Shown here: piece after piece, positions 62,722 through 64,000 of the stretch | Layout: each line of letters starts with the position of its first letter | Position numbering within the stretch: the first letter of the stretch is position 1 | Source of the DNA: CAZUNO01 sp964621445 [NCBI: Candidatus Hadarchaeota archaeon] | Lineage (GTDB): Archaea; CAYQAE01; CAYVLA01 | Assembly: GCA_964621445.1 (NCBI GenBank) | Contig: CAZUNO010000013.1 | Span: 16,257 to 80,256, forward strand | Reading direction: 5' to 3' | DNA length: 64,000 nucleotides | Program-made: the position numbers and the translations under genes | The notes under the pieces: generated by a model | What the model was told of the DNA's origin: nothing | Database searches by the model: none | Seen by the model: only the letters and a program-made list of their open reading frames with translations

Positions 62722-63507
62722 ATGATGAGCGTGTTATTGGCCTGCTTGGCCGTTATCCCACTAGCAGTAATCATGTCCATGGTTGGTAAGGGTGGAGGCA
62801 ACTTCTACGTGACCCTGCTTTTACTTGTAGGCATCTCCATCCACCAGGCGGCCACCTCGGCTCAATTCATGTTGATGACTACCTCCGCGGCTGCATTTCT
62901 GATTTACCAGAAAAACAAAACCGTGGACTGGAAGCTGGCCCTGGTGATAGATCCACCCACTGACATAATGGCATTTGTTGGCGGCTATTATGCCCATAAG
63001 GTTGGTGGCACGGAAATCAAGATTATTCTGGTATTTTTATTGGCAATATCGGGCTTCTTCATGCTACGACGCGTTAATTACAGGAAGAAAGATGAGGGGA
63101 AATTCGGGTATTGGTCCAGGAAATACGGTGAGCATGAATATACGGTCAATTTATGACTCGCCCTGCCGGTAACTACAGCTACTGGTTTCGTGGCTGGGAT
63201 GGTGGGAATATCCGGAGGTTCATTCAAAATCCCGCTCCTGGTTCTTGCATGCGGGGTCCCCATGCGCATAGCCGTTGGTACATCCTCTGCCATGGTTGCT
63301 GCGACAGCGCTTACCGGCTTCCTGGGACACACCATGGGTGTCGATCTAGATCTCAGCTTGGTCCTGCCGTTGGGCCTGGCCGCCCTTGTTGGTGGCCTTC
63401 TTGGTAGTCGATTCTCATTGGAGACCGACCCAAGAAGACTTAAGCAGATTTTTGCATATACGACATTGGCAGCCGCCATTCTCATCGCTTTTAAGACCCT
63501 TATCTAG
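62722..63507 (+). pseudogene. TauE/SafE-family permease interrupted by an in-frame TGA
   Basis: The first half (ATG 62722 to TGA 63154-63156) has the N-terminal helices with VGKGGGNFYVTLLLLVG. The same frame continues after the TGA with LALPVTTATGFVAGMVG and the second GG-rich repeat (GISGGSFKIPLLVLACG) to TAG at 63505-63507. Together they make one normal TauE/SafE sulfite/sulfonate-exporter-like protein of about 260 residues. TGA serves as an ordinary stop elsewhere here, so a nonsense mutation, an assembly error or two separately translated halves are the options. GTG at about 63181 could start the second half, without a clear ribosome binding site. Confidence 0.7.
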
Positions 63508-63534
63508 TCACCCGAGAGTTTTCATGAATTGTGG

Positions 63535-63547
63535 GAAAATATTTAAC
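63535..63547 (+). promoter_or_regulatory. TATA box for the tRNA genes
   Basis: aaaatatttaact lies about 35 bases before the first tRNA base, the usual distance for an archaeal promoter with a short 5' leader. Confidence 0.5.
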
Positions 63548-63600
63548 TGACGTGGAAGAGGCATATATCTCGTGGTGCCGCCGTAGCTCAGTAGGTAGAG

Positions 63601-63627
63601 GGGTTCCAAGCTGGAACCCGCCTGAAG
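63601..63627 (+). other. tRNA-Asn intron 1 (D arm, about 24/25)
   Basis: The 27 bases contain a perfect hairpin GGGTTCC-aagct-GGAACCC. Removal restores the D stem pair G10-C25. The boundary can slide by two bases because AG is repeated at both ends. Confidence 0.8.
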
Positions 63628-63640
63628 CGCATGGCTGTTA

Positions 63641-63668
63641 CTCGGTTTCCATTTGGAGCCAAGCAGAC
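63641..63668 (+). other. tRNA-Asn intron 2 (canonical 37/38)
   Basis: The 28 bases after A37 include a hairpin GGTTTC/GGAGCC with wobble pairs. Removal joins CATGG to CCATG across a 7-base loop. Confidence 0.85.
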
Positions 63669-63679
63669 ACCATGTGGTC

Positions 63680-63710
63680 ACGTGGGCAGGGTTTCCTTCC
63701 CACGCCACAA
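63680..63710 (+). other. tRNA-Asn intron 3 (48/49)
   Basis: The 31 bases fold as CGTGGG/CCCACG. Removal leaves the usual five-base variable loop TGGTC next to the T stem. Confidence 0.8.
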
Positions 63711-63725
63711 GCAGGTTCGAGCCCT

Positions 63726-63755
63726 ACCGTTGGAGCGCTGTCTCGGCGGGGCTAA
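63726..63755 (+). other. tRNA-Asn intron 4 (63/64, T stem)
   Basis: The 30 bases interrupt the 3' strand of the T stem. Removal restores GCAGG/CCTGC. The intron folds on itself through CCGTT/GGCGG and GAG/CTC pairs. Confidence 0.8.
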
Positions 63756-63777
63756 GCCGGCGGCGCCTTTCGAGAAA

Positions 63778-63872
63778 GGGCCCGTAGCTTAGTTGGTAGA
63801 GCGCCAGGCTCATAACCTGGACGGTGCGATGCACCGGGGGAATGGTCTAGGGTTCAAGTCCCTGCGGGCCCA
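63778..63872 (+). tRNA. tRNA with CAT anticodon (Ile2 or elongator Met), variable-loop intron
   Basis: The acceptor GGGCCCG/CGGGCCC, D stem, anticodon stem CCAGG/CCTGG with loop CTCATAA, and T stem TAGGG/CCCTG with TTCAAGT are complete, and the discriminator is A. Between base 44 and the T stem are 27 bases instead of five. The GGGCC-type acceptor resembles archaeal tRNA-Ile2, whose C34 is modified to agmatidine, but elongator Met is not excluded. It starts 12 bases after tRNA-Asn, so both are probably cotranscribed. Confidence 0.88.
63822..63843 (+). other. Probable intron in the variable loop of the CAT tRNA
   Basis: The 22 bases begin with a perfect hairpin CGGTGC-gat-GCACCG. Removing them leaves the common variable loop AGGTC and a 73-base tRNA. 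Exact ends are inferred from that fit; no clean bulge-helix-bulge was drawn. Confidence 0.65.
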
Positions 63873-64000
63873 CACTATCCTTAATTCAATAAAATATCAC
63901 CGGGCGTAACTCAGGATAAAAATGGGGAACTAGGGCCATACCCTACCTCTTCATTATAGAAGAAATCTGAATGGGAAGATCTTTAATAAACCTCCTAAAG
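63873..64000. other. End of window, no gene seen
   Basis: After the tRNA the sequence is AT-rich with short T runs (ccttaattcaataaaatatc) that could end transcription. A TATA-like tttaataaac at about 63982-63991 may belong to a gene beyond the window. Confidence 0.35.

Larger units (their letters stand above)
63577..63765 (+). tRNA. tRNA-Asn (GTT) with four introns
   Basis: The 73-base mature tRNA is recovered by joining 63577-63600, 63628-63640, 63669-63679, 63711-63725 and 63756-63765. The acceptor GCCGCCG/CGGCGGC, D stem GCTC/GAGC, anticodon stem CATGG/CCATG with loop CTGTTAA, variable loop TGGTC and T stem GCAGG/CCTGC with TTCGAGC are then all perfectly paired. The discriminator is G, as expected for Asn, and CCA is not fully encoded. 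Introns lie at about positions 24/25, 37/38 (canonical), 48/49 and 63/64. Confidence 0.9.

Noticed and set aside
63154-63156. TGA as selenocysteine or Trp codon
   Set aside because: TGA ends many genes here, the position is not a conserved redox site of the family, and no SECIS-like fold was noticed.
63600-63619. tRNA-Trp reading from the hairpin containing ttCCAag
   Set aside because: It leaves the D stem, T arm and acceptor unpaired. The hairpin is better explained as intron 1 of tRNA-Asn, which makes all stems perfect.
1-64000. CRISPR arrays, rRNA genes, insertion sequences, prophage
   Set aside because: No regularly spaced direct repeats, transposase or integrase motifs, capsid or terminase proteins, or rRNA segments were seen on reading.

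Overview
The window is archaeal chromosome. It carries an Orc1/Cdc6 initiator beside RadA, archaeal-type PRPP synthetase, a bat-type (HTH-10) regulator, TATA boxes ahead of leaderless or short-leader genes, GAGGTGAT-type ribosome binding sites, many TTG/GTG starts, and intron-containing tRNA genes. I infer an uncultured euryarchaeal, possibly Thermoplasmatota-like, heterotroph; the lineage is not proven by anything here.

Layout. 1-13.0 kb is a carbohydrate block: a GH123-like fragment, a radical-SAM sulfatase maturase, a 1242-residue surface-anchored glycosidase-like protein coupled to a cytosolic GH9 enzyme, three Gfo/Idh/MocA oxidoreductases and a TIM-barrel isomerase/epimerase. 13.0-17.1 kb holds two back-to-back copies of a two-gene membrane module, called here A (N-terminal signal anchor) and B (signal peptide, GATase/ThuA-like domain, coiled coil, C-terminal membrane anchor). 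17.1-24.2 kb is housekeeping: prs, a membrane protein with a winged helix, hisG, mtnA, orc1 and radA. 24.2-32.2 kb on the minus strand has an aconitase-like large/small subunit plus beta-decarboxylating dehydrogenase operon, then a third A/B pair joined to an ABC-2 exporter, with a bat-type regulator divergent from it. 33-46.5 kb mixes sugar and repair genes (Gfo/Idh/MocA, cyclophilin, amidohydrolase, endonuclease-IV-like protein, family-4 UDG, LLM oxidoreductase, L-fuculokinase, photolyase-like protein, CysRS-like protein, sulfatase-fold protein, URO-D-like protein). 47-51.7 kb has a small secreted protein, MscS, TrkA and TrkH. 51.7-53.6 kb is a fourth A/B pair. 53.7-60.3 kb is a second catabolic block (Gfo/Idh/MocA, Cys-type sulfatase, URO-D-like protein, nitrilase-family protein, glycerophosphodiesterase, LarA-like protein). 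It is followed by an orphan B protein, an MBL hydrolase, a TauE-like gene with an in-frame TGA, and two tRNA genes.

How it works together (inference): surface enzymes and a sulfatase, activated by the radical-SAM maturase, would open sulfated and probably fucose-containing glycans. Cytosolic GH9, fuculokinase, several Gfo/Idh/MocA dehydrogenases, isomerases and the LarA-like protein would process the sugars. The A/B modules look like the extracytoplasmic half of an export or envelope machine, because one copy sits in an operon with an ABC-2 ATPase and two permeases.

The two strongest novelties are the repeated A/B membrane module (four pairs plus one orphan B) and a tRNA-Asn gene that folds perfectly only after removing four introns, three at non-canonical positions.
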